A stretch of 64,000 bases of DNA from Hygrophila difformis. Taxonomy: Eukaryota > Streptophyta > Magnoliopsida > Lamiales > Acanthaceae. Shown here piece by piece: positions 1 to 10,367 of the stretch. Location: positions 30,082,678-30,146,677 of the forward strand of contig JAOANR010000002.1 of NCBI GenBank assembly GCA_030278955.1, read 5' to 3'. The position numbers and the translations under genes were made by a program. The notes under the pieces are model-generated. The model had not been told where the DNA came from and did no database searches. It saw only the letters and a list, made by a program, of their open reading frames with translations. Positions within the stretch are counted from its first letter, which is position 1, and the number at the start of each line of letters is the position of its first letter.

Positions 1-534
1 ATTGGGAAACCTGATCCAGGTGACAACTGAAGAAATCACATGAGTCCTGGGGTTAAAGTGTTCGTCCCAGGCATGAACATGAAGATAATTTCCCATAATG
101 TTCCAAGGACCCCCAGTCAGCGCATGGATTGCATCTTGTTCATTTTTGAAATTAACAACAAAGTAGTCATTCTCTAAATCAATGAGAGGGAGATAAACTG
201 ATGCAGGCCAGATTTTACCAAGCCTATCTTTCAAGACTCGATAAGAAATCAATCGGCCAACAACCTTGAGTACCACCGCATGTTGCCAATTACGGAGGAG
301 TCTCTCCTTGAATGCCTTGGAAAGAATAAGACTAGGAATACCGTTGTGAGTGGTTCGAATCATATCATCTGGATCACCAGTAAGATCATCAACTTCATCA
401 CCGATGGGAAAGTGGTTAGCTCTGGTGCCTTTCTTCGCCATGTCTTTGTAGGAAATCTTGGATGGCAGAGGAGCAGCTGTGGCGGATTGATCCGGGGGAT
501 CATCACCTGGATCATCCTGCATGGGAACATCCAT
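1..534 (-). CDS. DUF4283 domain protein, C-terminus beyond window edge
   Basis: The minus-strand frame is open from an ATG at 534 to base 1 (178 codons). Residues 1-80 are acidic and variable. From about residue 85 it matches the plant DUF4283 domain pattern: NWQHAVVLKVVGRLISYRVL, then LIDLENDYFVVNFKNEQDA, GGPWNIMGNYLHVHAWDEHF and SVVTWIRFPN. DUF4283 is usually followed by a zinc knuckle and is common in LINE-derived plant proteins; the knuckle would lie outside the window. I chose the ATG at 534 because the frame meets a stop upstream within about 80 bases; a second in-frame ATG lies at 441. The family assignment comes from remembered motifs. Whether this is a LINE ORF1 remnant or a stand-alone gene cannot be told here. 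Confidence 0.75.
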   Translation of the reverse strand, partial: MDVPMQDDPGDDPPDQSATAAPLPSKISYKDMAKKGTRANHFPIGDEVDDLTGDPDDMIRTTHNGIPSLILSKAFKERLLRNWQHAVVLKVVGRLISYRVLKDRLGKIWPASVYLPLIDLENDYFVVNFKNEQDAIHALTGGPWNIMGNYLHVHAWDEHFNPRTHVISSVVTWIRFPN

Positions 535-1118
535 GATCGGAGAAAGGAAGAGAGCTGCCAGAAAGGTGGAGATCAAGATCTTGGACAGGATCTTGGAGCG
601 TTTTGCCTATTTTTATTAAGTTTATATTTTAAAAATAAGATAACTGACAATAAATTATGAAAATTTACTTTCATTCATAAATTTTAATAAATAAATAAAA
701 TAACCTAGCTAAAAATATTTAATAAATAAAATAATAAGAAATTTTAAACTTTTAAAAAACTAACACTAACATAAGAAGAGAAATATTAGAAAATATGACT
801 ATTTGTATTAAAGTTCACAATTTTATAAGTAATCGAAATAATTATTTAAATATATATTTGATAACTATATGGTAGACTTTGAATTAACCAAATAATATTA
901 ACTAACATGAAATAAATAGAACAAGGAGTAAAAAAAAAATGTCAAAGCCTGCAGGCCGGCCCGCCCCGCCGCGGGCCCAACCCGTAAAAGCCCGCTCCGC
1001 CGCGGGTCGACCCCGCATCTAAATAGGCCTTAAAAATTCAAGCCCACCCCGCATATTTTTTACCTTACGGGCCGGCCTAGCCAAACGGGCCCAGCCCGAA
1101 TTGACAACTCTAGGTGAA

Positions 1119-1120
<2 letters not shown>
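535..1120. other. AT-rich spacer with a GC-rich transposon-like block
   Basis: Bases 600-940 are AT-rich with no coding sign. Bases 945-1115 switch abruptly to GC-rich sequence built from repeated GGCCCGCC, GGGCCC and CCGCGGG words and end in TTGACAACTCTA. Read on the minus strand it begins TAGAGTTGTCAATTCGGGC, which resembles the end of plant hAT-type MITEs, but I found no matching opposite end or target duplication. Confidence 0.35.

Positions 1121-1121
<1 letters not shown>

Positions 1122-1161
<40 letters not shown>
1122..1161. repeat. (TA)n microsatellite
   Basis: About 20 uninterrupted AT dinucleotides, followed by a shorter TA run to about 1171. Confidence 0.95.
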
Positions 1162-1163
<2 letters not shown>

Positions 1164-3105
1164 AATATATATAAACACCAAGCTGGAATGAACAGTACTC
1201 TGACGATGAACAGTTGTTGAATAGTAACATTCGACCTATTCTTCCTATTTTTCCCTTCATCCTGATCCAACGTCCCCCTTACCCCAATTCTTCAATCTTC
1301 TCACGAAAGAGACACAATTTCCCCCAAATTTTTGCCATAGCAATTTCTATTGTCGCAGTAGCATCGTCCCGCCCTTCTCCTTGCCGCTGCCGCTCGCCGC
1401 GCGGCAGTGTAATGCCACGGCCTTCTCCTCTCTTCATGCCGCAAGCTCTCCCCTTCATCGCTCCATTCCGCCAAGCGCTTAACTGGAACCAGCGGCCGTG
1501 CCGCTAAGTCCTTTGAATCGCCGTCGCCGTTCGTTGTGGCATCTCACAGCGGCGCGACTACCGTTTTTGCTCGATGGATGCCGGCGCCGTTCTTACAAAG
1601 AGACGACAACACCATCGATCTTCGCCCTCCTCTCTTGCCTCCGCCCCCTGACCTCGGCAGCCCACTCCATCGGTTGCTTCCTCATTCTCCGCTTCTCTCA
1701 CTCTCTCAGATCTATTCAGGTAGTTATTTTATTTTTTCATTTGATGGAGTTGATGTTTTATTGGAAATGCATATTTTGGATTCAGAAATGTCAGTTTTTT
1801 AACAATGGATAAGATTTTAAGATGCATTTAAGTTGATTTGGATTGGATTTGTGTTAAAATTTGCATATCAAGTGTATGATAAAATGCTCAAGTGTTGAAT
1901 TTGCCCCGCATTTCCCTGCACATGCTCTCCACTGCACAATGTTTCCCCTTTTCTGGAGTCTTTCGGAATTCAACAAGTGTTCTGTTGTACTTAATTTCTG
2001 GAAGATGGTTTTGTTGTGTAATTATTATTGTTTTCATATTTATGAATTTTTAATGGGACTTATGTTTCTTACTAATGGTGTTTGGTTTAGGCAAGGAATT
2101 CAAACATTAAGTGGCTGAAAGCCTTGCACTCAATTTAGACATGGAACGAGTGTAAAAGGTTAGTGGTGAGGCCGAAGTTGAGCTTGTTGAATAAACATGG
2201 GCCATACAAAATTCGTAAGTTCCAGTCCTTAATTCGTTGCTCATTATCTCTGCCACGCTGGCTATTGCCCTCTAATTAGTAATTCTATCAATATTAGAAT
2301 GTGATCTCTAAACTATTTTATTGGGTGTGTTGAATCCTATGATTTTAATTTTTTTAATAGTTGGAACTTCAAAGTTACAACTTATAATTCTTTGTCCCTC
2401 TCTGCTCTTTGATGTTGCCTACTCTACCTATTATTAGTAATTTTGTAAATATCTGTAACTTATTTCTGAATGATGCTACTCAATGTGTTTGATTGATATG
2501 ATTCTGAGTTTTGTTGATGAATAAATTAGATGGGAATATGAGATTGTGACAATGACTGTTTCTGAAGAATTGCAAATTGTGATTTGCATTCTGAGCCTTT
2601 TCGATTTTCGTGGTTCAATTGAGTTAATATGTATAGTTTTGATGTTATATTTTATTGAATTTATGCACTTCAACTAATTGTGGAAATGCCAGAGTATTTT
2701 GACACTTCTACATCTGTCGGCTCTGGTTTAATACTGAATGGGTTGATTCCGCTTATATACAATTAATCATTGCTTTTTTCGTGTGATATAGCTTTCATTT
2801 ATTGAGTTCCTTATACAATAGGCTTCTAATTGCTGCTGCGATTTATGGAGTAGATGATAGAGAATGAATTTATTCAATTGTTTTGTGCAACTGTTTCTTG
2901 TTGTGGTTTCGGGTAGAAAAGGGGAATTTCAAACCTTGTTTGTTTGTTCCTTTTCGAATTTCCGGCTGCATTTTCACTTTGCACTATTTTTTCCCATTGA
3001 GGCAGTTGTGTTCCTATTGGTGTATGGCAATCCTGTTTCCTGAAAAGCTGTGTGCATAGCCAAACCTTGTGCCTAAGTCATTGTCGGTGTGTGCAATTAG
3101 GATAT
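1162..3105. other. Gene-like, non-repetitive DNA, unidentified
   Basis: Bases 1215-1720 are C-rich, pyrimidine-rich sequence resembling a plant 5' leader or first exon, ending at a donor-like CAG|GTAGTT near 1720. A possible acceptor near 2090 (TTTAG|GCAAGG) and a donor near 2214 (TTC|GTAAGT) suggest introns. No ORF longer than about 100 codons resembles a known protein, and I cannot name a gene. The stretch is interrupted at 3111 by the first LTR element and resumes at 11588. Confidence 0.4.
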
Positions 3106-3110
3106 GTGGG
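3106..3110. repeat. Target-site duplication GTGGG, left copy
   Basis: GTGGG directly before the TG of the left LTR; the same five bases follow the right LTR at 11583-11587. Confidence 0.9.
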
Positions 3111-3755
3111 TGTAAACACGAGAAATTTGTTCGCCACTAAAAATGCGACACGTGCAAATTTAAATATTAATTTAATTATTTTCTAGGCATTTTAAATAAA
3201 TTAAATAGTTGAAATAATTACTAATATTTATTGGGTTATTTGGATCAACAAGCCAAATAGATCTATGTTGGGCCAATGTGAACAAATCCAAATACAAGAC
3301 CCACAAGCCCCATGATCCAATGGACACTTGAAGCAGGCAGTCCATGGAAATCAGTCAATGTGAACAAACCCAGATGAAAGGCCCACAAACCTTGACCTAA
3401 TGGATAGGTGGATTAGACTGGCCCATCGAAATCGGCCCGCCGTCCACCATTTTTCCTCTATAAATAGAGGTGTCCCATCACAAATTAGGGGGACAAGACA
3501 CAAGTCATTCTCAAGACTCATACACTTTAGATCCTACAGCAACAAAACGCTGCAGAAATCCCAAGGAGCCGAGGAAGTATCAAATACACTTCGAGGTCTT
3601 CAAAGTTGGAGGAATCAAAGGAGTTTTAGAAGTCGAACCCACAATCGTTTGACGTTCTTAAATTCATTTATATTTCTGTAAAATTGTATAGACCATGATT
3701 GTGAATTAATAAAATTATTTTCAATTATTTTTCTATCGAAATTTTCTGTTCTACA
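3111..3755 (+). repeat. 5' LTR of Tat-type element
   Basis: Matches 10936-11582 along its full length. Terminal TG...CA, a TATA box at 3459-3466 and an AATAAA-like signal near 3706. Relative to the 3' LTR it lacks five bases near the 5' end. Confidence 0.93.
3459..3466 (+). promoter_or_regulatory. TATA box of 5' LTR
   Basis: TATAAATA set in a small palindrome CCTCTATAAATAGAGG; the right LTR repeats it at 11289-11296. The position about 350 bases into the LTR fits a U3/R boundary shortly downstream. Confidence 0.75.
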
Positions 3756-3760
3756 GATTT

Positions 3761-3778
3761 TGGCACGCCCAGTGGGAC
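3761..3778 (+). other. Primer binding site, Tat-type
   Basis: TGGCACGCCCAGTGGGAC, five bases after the LTR end. The identical 18 bases occur at 13326-13343 in the second element. TGG at the start fits pairing with a tRNA CCA end; I did not identify the tRNA. Confidence 0.8.
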
Positions 3779-3821
3779 ACTTCTACCTTTCATCTCCTCC
3801 AACAAAAATTGAAGATCATCT

Positions 3822-4985
3822 ATGGCTTCGAAGATCGTTAAAAATGTCTTCAATAACAATCAATCCACATCTGGTGTTGCTGCTACTCCCAGCGTCAACG
3901 CAAGGAACATGAAGAAGGTCATCGAAGATGTTGTGGTCATGAAGCATGTTGATCTGTTTCTTCCACAAAACTCTGAAGATTCAAGATCCACTTCGTCTCC
4001 TTCAAGCCTAGGGGAAGATCGGGACCATACTTCAAGTCTCCCCCATGTTGATGTGATGATGGTGGACGGAACCAATTTGGAGGAACAAATTGTCAACTTG
4101 ATGAAGATGGTCGAGATGCTTGCCAAGCGCGCTGAGATTCGAGACGCTCGTTTAGACAAAGTCATGACTATACTTGAAGGGTCCGGTGGAGATCAAGTCG
4201 TCAATGAACCGAAAGACATTCATGAAGAATTTGAGATATCCCAACAAGGCGAATTCGAGAACGAAACGGTACATGCTGATGTCCATGCTACTCCTGAAGG
4301 TTTCATCCACGTGGATCAGATGAAGGAATTCATCGTCGGAACTCTGAAGAAAGATGTCCCGGTGAGCTCAAAATCATCTTTGATGTACTCCAAGCCCTAC
4401 ACCGTTCGAATTGATGCCATGAAGATGCCTATCAGCTACCAACCGCCCATGTTTCAACAATTTGATGGCAGAGGAAATCCCAAGCAACACATTGCCCACT
4501 TCGTGGAAACTTGCAACGACGCAGGGACATACGATGATCAACTCGTCAAACAATTCGTACGATCTCTCAAAGGGAATGCATTTGACTGGTACACCGACTT
4601 GGAGCCCAGAAGTATTGACAATTGGGGGCAACTTGAATAGAAGTTCCTAAACCGCTTCTATAGCACAAGGCGCACTGTTAGCATGATAGAACTCACGAAT
4701 GCGTGTCAGTCACAAAGCGAATCGGTCATCGACTACATCAACCGTTGGAGAAGTCTAAGTCTCAACTGCAAAGATCATCTATCTGAAGCATCAGCCATAG
4801 AGATGTGCATTCAAGGCATGCATTGGGATCTCTTATACATTCTGCAAGGTATTCAGCCTCAAACATTTGAAGAATTGGCTACCCATGCTCATGATATGGA
4901 ATTGAGTCTTGCATCAATGGAACTTCATCAAATTGAAGACTTCGAACCAGAATCGAAGGAAAATTCAATGCAAGTGCGTCAATGA
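3822..4985 (+). pseudogene. Ty3 gag with in-frame stop
   Basis: Gag forms the virus-like particle. The frame opens at ATG 3822 and runs 272 codons to a TAG at 4638-4640, then continues in the same frame to a TGA at 4983-4985. The retrotransposon gag domain spans the stop: before it PMFQQFDGRGNPKQHIAHFV, FVRSLKGNAFDWYTDLEP and NWGQL; after it KFLNRFYSTRRTVSM, DYINRWRSLSLNCKD and GIQPQTFEELATHAHDMEL. The stop falls right at the conserved joint of the domain, so the product is truncated unless the stop is read through. No zinc knuckle is visible downstream. The N-terminal 100 residues are acidic with an amphipathic stretch. Confidence 0.85.
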
Positions 4986-5044
4986 AGATTCAAACAACTT
5001 CAAGAGAAAAAAGCTCAAATGCTCCTCATGAAGCCCTTCAAATG

Positions 5045-5620
5045 CCAAATCCTTTAAGATGATCAAGCTCGAAGCCTATCTTGAAGCGGACAAATTTTCA
5101 AGCGCCAAGCTTCACGAGGATCAAGCTCGAAGCCTCTCCTGAAGTCCTTCAAATGTTTAAGTGCCAAGCTTCACGAGGATCAAGCTCGAAGCCCCTCCTG
5201 AAGTCCTTCAAATTTTCAAGTGCCAAGCTTCTCGAGAATCAAGCTCGACGCCCTTCCCGAAGTCTTTAAAATCTTCAAGTCTTCAAGCCTTCACGAGGAT
5301 CAAGCTCAAAGCTCCTCTCGAAGTCCTTCAACTCTCCAAGTCATCAAGCCTTCATGAGGATCAAGTTCGAAGCCCCTCCCGAAGTCCTTCAATTTTTTGA
5401 AGTCTCCAAGCCTTCACGAGGATCAAGCTCAAAGCCCTTCCTGAAGTCCTAAAATCTTCAAGTCTTCAAGCCTTCACGAGGATCAAGCTCGAAGCCCCTC
5501 TCGGAAATAGTCAAATCTTCAAGTCTTCAAAGACATCAAGAGGATTAAGCTCAAAAGCCCCTCTCTAAGTTCTTCAAAATTTCATGCCTTCAACAGGAAT
5601 AAGTTCAGAAGCCCCTATTG
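5045..5620 (+). repeat. ~60-bp degenerate tandem repeat after gag
   Basis: About nine copies of a 59-62 bp unit with the core CTTCACGAGGATCAAGCTCG, then AAGCCCCTCCCGAAGTCCTT and a short TTCAAGT linker. Units start near 5106, 5165, 5225, 5285, 5346, 5408, 5468 and 5529, and one weaker copy precedes them. Copies differ by about 10-20%. Confidence 0.88.
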
Positions 5621-6819
5621 AAGCAATGAAACGTATTCCTGGAGAGTCAAATCATCTTCAAGGATACCGAAAGTTCCTCACAAAATTCTTCATGGCCCAT
5701 GTCAAATGTATCTTGCATGGATCATCATCAAATCGAGGCTCTTGATTCAAAACATCAAGGAAAAATACCTAAAACATGATCATGAAGACCAAACACATCT
5801 TCAGCAAAGTTCGAATTCCCAACAGAAGTTGTCTGGGGGCAAAGGGCTAAAGTCCATGCAAAAAGCCATCAGCATAGAAGGTGGTTGACATAATCGTTGC
5901 AAAGTCTTGAAACAAATCAAGGAAAATGCTCCTTGAAGCACAGCTAAAACTGCACGTCACTCTTCGTCTGCAAGAGTATAAACAAAAAAAAAATGCTAAA
6001 AAATGCATCACCGAACTACGATGTGGCTTGATTCCTCAAAAGGATATGTAGGCAACTTGGCAGAAATTCCAAGTGCAGTCGTAAATTCAAAAAAAAAAAT
6101 GTTCTAGAATAAAATATCTTGGATTTATAATATCTTGGGTTTGTTGGATCAGTACAAATATTTCAAGAATGACGAAATGAAGATTAAAAAGCAATCGTTG
6201 AAGGCGAAAGAAAAAGTAGTCTTTATTGCTTCAAGATTTTCATTTTACATTAACAACATGGGAAAGCACATCATCAAAGAATGAAGAGATTACAAAGAAA
6301 AGAAAAATCAGCCATCTCCACTACAATCTATTTGGTGAACCAAGACATGTTGACAGAGTCTTCTTCGCGACCACCACCCAAAGTCTATGGCAATAGCTTC
6401 AAGTCATCAAAAAAAAAAAAATTCAAATTGATGTCCATGATGCCGCTGCAAAATAAGAAAAAGGGATTATTTTCTTGAAAAAAAATTGGAAGAAGAAGAA
6501 AAAAAATTACATTTGCAAGACAAATGTAATTAAAAAAAATGCATGTCAAATTTGGGAAATTAATTTTAAGTTTATTTTAAAGTTTTGGACATGATATTAA
6601 ATTCCCAACAATTTAAATTTGGGCACAAAGTGGATATTTACATGTAAACAAATAATACATGTCAAATGTTGCAAAAAGATTAATTTTAGGTTCAATATTA
6701 AATTTTGGACTTAAAATTTTTTATTTTTTTGGGATATATCCTCAATCACCAAAATATTGGGGATTGGAACCCTAGGTCTTGGAAGTCTCGGGGCCAAATA
6801 GACGGATCCAAAAAAAAAA
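5621..6819 (+). other. Non-coding interior of Tat-type element
   Basis: No ORF of note. Near 6010-6055 there is CCGAACTACGATGTGGCTTG followed by AAAGGATATGTAGGCAAC, a conserved word pair I recall from other Tat-type plant elements. The rest is A-rich with several poly(A) tracts. Confidence 0.5.
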
Positions 6820-6890
6820 GACCCAGGCTATTTGTACACCCAGTTTTACTAACATCACCCCATTATTAAATTTACCCCACACAAAAATTT
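6820..6890 (+). repeat. Left terminal inverted repeat of Mutator-like element
   Basis: Pairs with the reverse complement of 9425-9496; the best shared block is CTAACATCACCCCA. Confidence 0.75.
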
Positions 6891-7371
6891 ATAAATCATC
6901 TCACTTTCTACATACACACCATTGTAAAGACTTAAATATCCTTATTAAAAAAATATCAAAGCAAATCCTACCCAAATGCTTCATACACTCCATCCCTACA
7001 CCCCAATCACTCCATCTCTCTCCCTTGGACGAGCAACACAGCAAGGAAAAGAAAACCTGGGCTACGGTGGTTGAAGAACAAGAGCGAAGGGAAAGGAAAA
7101 TCATCCCACTTTCCTGTGCATTCTCTTCATTGTCTATTATTCAACCCAAGCAAGAAGCACAAGTACCATGAATAGAGGAACAAGTAAGTAATTTAGTTTT
7201 TTAGGGTTTATATGTTTTAGTTGACCCATTTGGTGTAGATGTCAATTTGAGATGTTAAGAAGCTTCTATTTAGGCCTAGCAATGGTACATTGATGTTTTT
7301 ATGTTTGAAATTGAATTTGGGTCGAGATTTGAATGGCAAAAATCAAGTGACCGGAGGTTGGAGATGACTCC

Positions 7372-7517
7372 CTGTTCGGCACTGGTTTGCCGAACAGTGG
7401 GAGAGCCGCACGGTGCCTAGCGCCGTGCGGCAAGTGCGGTGCACGGCACAAGGGTAGCCGTGCGGCCAACAGGGCCGCACGCTACAGAGACCGTGCGGCC
7501 GATCTGGCCGCACGGTC
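7372..7517. repeat. Cluster of four GC-rich hairpins
   Basis: Four adjacent inverted repeats. 7372-7381/7388-7397: CTGTTCGGCA with a 6-base loop. 7405-7413/7423-7431: GCCGCACGG with a 9-base loop. 7454-7467/7473-7485: GTAGCCGTGCGGCC against GGCCGCACGCTAC with one bulged base. 7489-7500/7506-7517: GACCGTGCGGCC with a 5-base loop. All but the third are perfect. No coding role is visible. Confidence 0.9.
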
Positions 7518-7769
7518 TTCACCTTGTTCAGCCCTCACGGCCGAACAGGCCTGCTGAAAGAAGTAAAATAGACCAATCGTGCAAATAACTGAAAGAAGTA
7601 AAATTTCCTTTTCCTTTAATTTTTTTTGCCTGATGAGTGATGAGAAACTGACCAAAAGAAGTAAAGTTGACCAAATAGAGAATAAATAATACATAACACC
7701 AACTACAAACTTTAGGGAGCACTGCTGAAAGGTTGTGTGCAAATTCATCATTTTCTTTGTATCCTTCAT

Positions 7770-8143
7770 GTTGAAGCTTAGCGATGCCTTGTGTCATGTG
7801 CATCCTTGCAAAGTAACCCACAGGGACAGATTTCTAAGAAAGAGTTCAATGATTTCACCAATTGGGAACCGCATATGGAGGGATCTGATCCATATTCCAT
7901 TGCATTTAATATTTTCTGTTGATGTACTTGGTATGGTGAGTTCCACTTTGGCATCGCTTAGTAAAGCTTTGCTGCGCTCTCAATTGATGGACAGTTTTTG
8001 CAGCTTCGATCCAAACAGGTAATGTGGATTAAATGTTTTCTCAGTTTACAGAGAGTATAATTTTCACGTACACGAGGTGATGAATTCAAGTGTGGTCAAG
8101 AAGGATTACTGGCATTGGAGATGGAATCGTGCAAGGGATTAAT
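7770..8143 (+). pseudogene. VPS13-like exon pair captured in Mutator-like element
   Basis: VPS13 proteins are long lipid-transfer proteins at membrane contact sites. The first segment (about 7810-7965) reads KVTHRDRFLRKSSM..., GNRIWRDLIHIPLHLIFSVD and VLGMVSSTLASLSK, which I recognise from the C-terminal part of plant VPS13. A one-base loss near 7964 shifts the frame; the next piece, in another frame, reads ALSIDGQFLQLRSKQ and ends at a donor CAG|GTAATG (8018/8019). After about 70 bases the next exon (about 8091-8143) reads VWSRRITGIGDGIVQGI, then stops. The preserved intron shows the fragment came from genomic DNA, not from a reverse-transcribed mRNA. It is not translatable as a unit. Identification is from memory of the family. 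Confidence 0.78.
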
Positions 8144-9135
8144 GTATGAATTGTACTATATTTTAATGTTTTGCCAGAATTATAAAATTTCATATGTAAT
8201 GCTCAGTTGAAAATGCTTACGGTGCTTCATAAGTTAACCTCCCCTTTATGGTGTCTCTGCCCATGAAGTTTACAGTAGAAATAGGAAATTGATCTCCTAT
8301 GGGTTCCTTGTTATTATTCCAATCTTATGTCATCATTGCAAATTGTTGAGTTTCTAAAGCTGTTAAAATAATCCGATCTCATGTACAAGGGATCCTATCT
8401 TTGATAGGTGATATTAAACTGTCAAAATAATTCTAAACGACTTTATCCATTGCAAGACGATATTAAATTGTCAAAATAATTTTGATATCTATCTAATGTG
8501 CAGGAATATGTTTTCCAGCAACCTATCCATTGCAAGAAGATGTCCTCCACTTGCATATGAGGGAAATGGAAATATTGCATAAGAAGATACTTCCAACGGT
8601 AGATGCTCAAAATAATGCTGAGCTACATAGAAGGAGAGCATTTTGGCAAGGCCACCAAGCATGTGGGGGTGGATGGACAATGTATTGTTGAATGAGACAA
8701 ATTTTATGTATTTTACTTTTGACATGTTTAGTACATTTGTAATTAAACAATCTTTTGTTGCACTAAAGCTTATATAAACGAATGACAATGAAGTATTTTG
8801 ATCGCATTTTTTGGCATTACACAATACTGATATATATGATAAAGCAAAAACAAAATGCAAAAGTTTTCATCACCTATCAGTTTTTTTTTTTTTATAAAAA
8901 AAATCGGCATAGGAAATTATATGCTCAATCTAACATATCACTACTATATAAAAAGTGTTTTAAACTCGTTCGTCGTGACATGTCTATGTAATCGATACCA
9001 ATGTCATCGTGCCCAACTCATTCTCAATTGAATTCTTTATGTGCAGGTAGCTCTCTAATTTATCATGGGTTTACGTTTAAAATATTTAAATTAGAACAAA
9101 AAAAGAAACAGACCTGCACGACTGCCCCTAGCCAC
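8144..9135. other. Non-coding interior of Mutator-like element
   Basis: AT-rich. A short stretch near 8500-8690 looks exon-like (less AT-rich, with a donor-like site before it), but no frame is open beyond about 60 codons and I do not recognise it. Confidence 0.4.
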
Positions 9136-9315
9136 ACACCGAGAAGACAGTTCGGCCGGCTCGGCCGCGCATCGTGAAGACGGTTCGGCCAGTTCGGTCG
9201 CGCGCCGTGAAGACTGTTCGGCCGGTTCGGCCGCGCAACGTGAAGAGCGTTCGGCCGGCTCGGCCGCACAGTGTGAAGACCGTTCGGCAGTTTCCGCCGT
9301 GCACTGTAAAGAGCG
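9136..9315. repeat. 33-bp GC-rich tandem repeat
   Basis: About five copies of a 33-base unit of the form GTGAAGACNGTTCGGCCG followed by GTTCGGCCGCGC. The unit length is divisible by three, which keeps frames open on both strands and explains the ORFs seen here. The words GTTCGGC and GGCCGC are shared with the hairpin cluster at 7372-7517 of the same element. Confidence 0.85.
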
Positions 9316-9424
9316 TTTGGGGCTTGTGGGCCGCACACGAATTTGGAAGAATTAGGGTTTTGGAGTTTTGGGGTGTATGTAGTATTGTGGGAGTATGCGA
9401 GTTTTTTTTTCTTTATTTTAACAA

Positions 9425-9496
9425 GGGGCATTTTGGGTAGCGTAAAATTGGGGTGGGGTGATGTTAGCAAATCGACGGGTATGAATAGCCCGGGTT
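9425..9496 (-). repeat. Right terminal inverted repeat of Mutator-like element
   Basis: Reverse complement of the left end with scattered differences and a small gap near base 19. Confidence 0.75.
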
Positions 9497-9506
9497 AAAA
9501 AAAAAA

Positions 9507-10360
9507 TAGCTCTTCTCTCTTCCCAAAACCAAGGAAACGCAGCCATCCACTCCAACACAAATCTGGAGAACTAGCAAAATTGCAGCCTTCATCTTCCCAC
9601 CCAAGGGATCAACTCCAGCGGCCTCCATCTAACAACTATGAAAGGCAAGACGGCGGAGCAGTGGCGGCTTTCCTCTTCGCGCGGACTGCGTTCAGCGGCG
9701 GTCCCCTCACCGGAGGCACGGCTCGGCAGCAATAACGGCGGCGGCGAAGCAGGCTCCGGGATGTGGACAAGCAGGGGCGGCATCCTCCTCGCGGTCTGAG
9801 CGGCGGCGGAGACATCCTCCCCCTCCAAAAGCACACTCCAGCAAAGGCACTACAAGCAGCGACGCGGCGGCATCCCTTCGGTATCAACACTCCTCTATCA
9901 GCGCCTGTCCCTTCGGCAATGGGCGGCCTCCTCTCGCGGGCTCCAACCGCGATGTAGCAGAGGCGGATGTTTGAAGGCAGCATCACCGACGATGCTCGTA
10001 TAGATAGCCAACGGCAGCACTACAATGGGTTCCAGACATCGACTTCCCTTGCAGCAGCGGTGCGACAGGCTACAACACTCAGCGCCGTATTCGAAATGGC
10101 GACGACGCGGCAGCACTCCACCGGCGGCAAGTGGACTCCCTCGGCAGTAGCTTCCCGTTTGGCGATAGCAACAACACAGTCGACAGCAGCTGCGGCTCTC
10201 TCCTTCCAGCGGCGGCTCTCCCTTCGGTAGCAGTTTGGTGACACAATCGGCTCCAGGCTGTTGATGTTCAGTTACTCAATGGCAAAGGCTAGACGCGGGC
10301 CTGCGGAGGCGGCGGCACCCAACAGCTTGCGGTAGGGACCCAACATTGAAGCTTCAAGTT
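9507..10360 (-). other. GC-rich segment, possible leader of a lost antisense gene
   Basis: Rich in GCGGCGGC words with several short ORFs on both strands, none recognisable. On the minus strand it lies just downstream of a TATA-like site at 10361-10367, the same arrangement as the antisense gene of the second Tat-type element (promoter near the 3' LTR, then a GC-rich leader). In this element the rest of any antisense gene is missing. Confidence 0.35.
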
Positions 10361-10367
10361 ATTTATA
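10361..10367 (-). promoter_or_regulatory. TATA-like site, antisense to Tat-type element
   Basis: On the minus strand TATAAAT within CTTTATAAATAACTTG, followed by the GC-rich segment 10330-9507. Confidence 0.35.

Larger units (their letters stand above)
6820..9496. mobile_element. Mutator-like element carrying host exons (Pack-MULE candidate)
   Basis: The two ends form long imperfect inverted repeats: the left end begins GACCCAGGCTATTTGTAC, the right end read on the minus strand begins AACCCGGGCTATTCATACCC, and both continue into CTAACATCACCCCA, with similarity over at least 60 bases. Each end abuts a run of ten A (6810-6819, 9497-9506), consistent with a 9-10 bp Mutator-type duplication, though an A run is weak evidence. 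No transposase is encoded. Inside lie VPS13-like exons, a four-hairpin GC-rich cluster and a 33-bp tandem repeat. It sits inside the Tat-type element, so it arrived after or together with that element. Confidence 0.72.

Noticed and set aside
945..1115. Complete hAT MITE
   Set aside because: Only one end-like sequence was found; no inverted partner and no 8-bp duplication.
7372..7517. MicroRNA precursor
   Set aside because: The stems are 9-14 bp each, too short for a plant microRNA duplex of about 21 bp plus flanking pairing.
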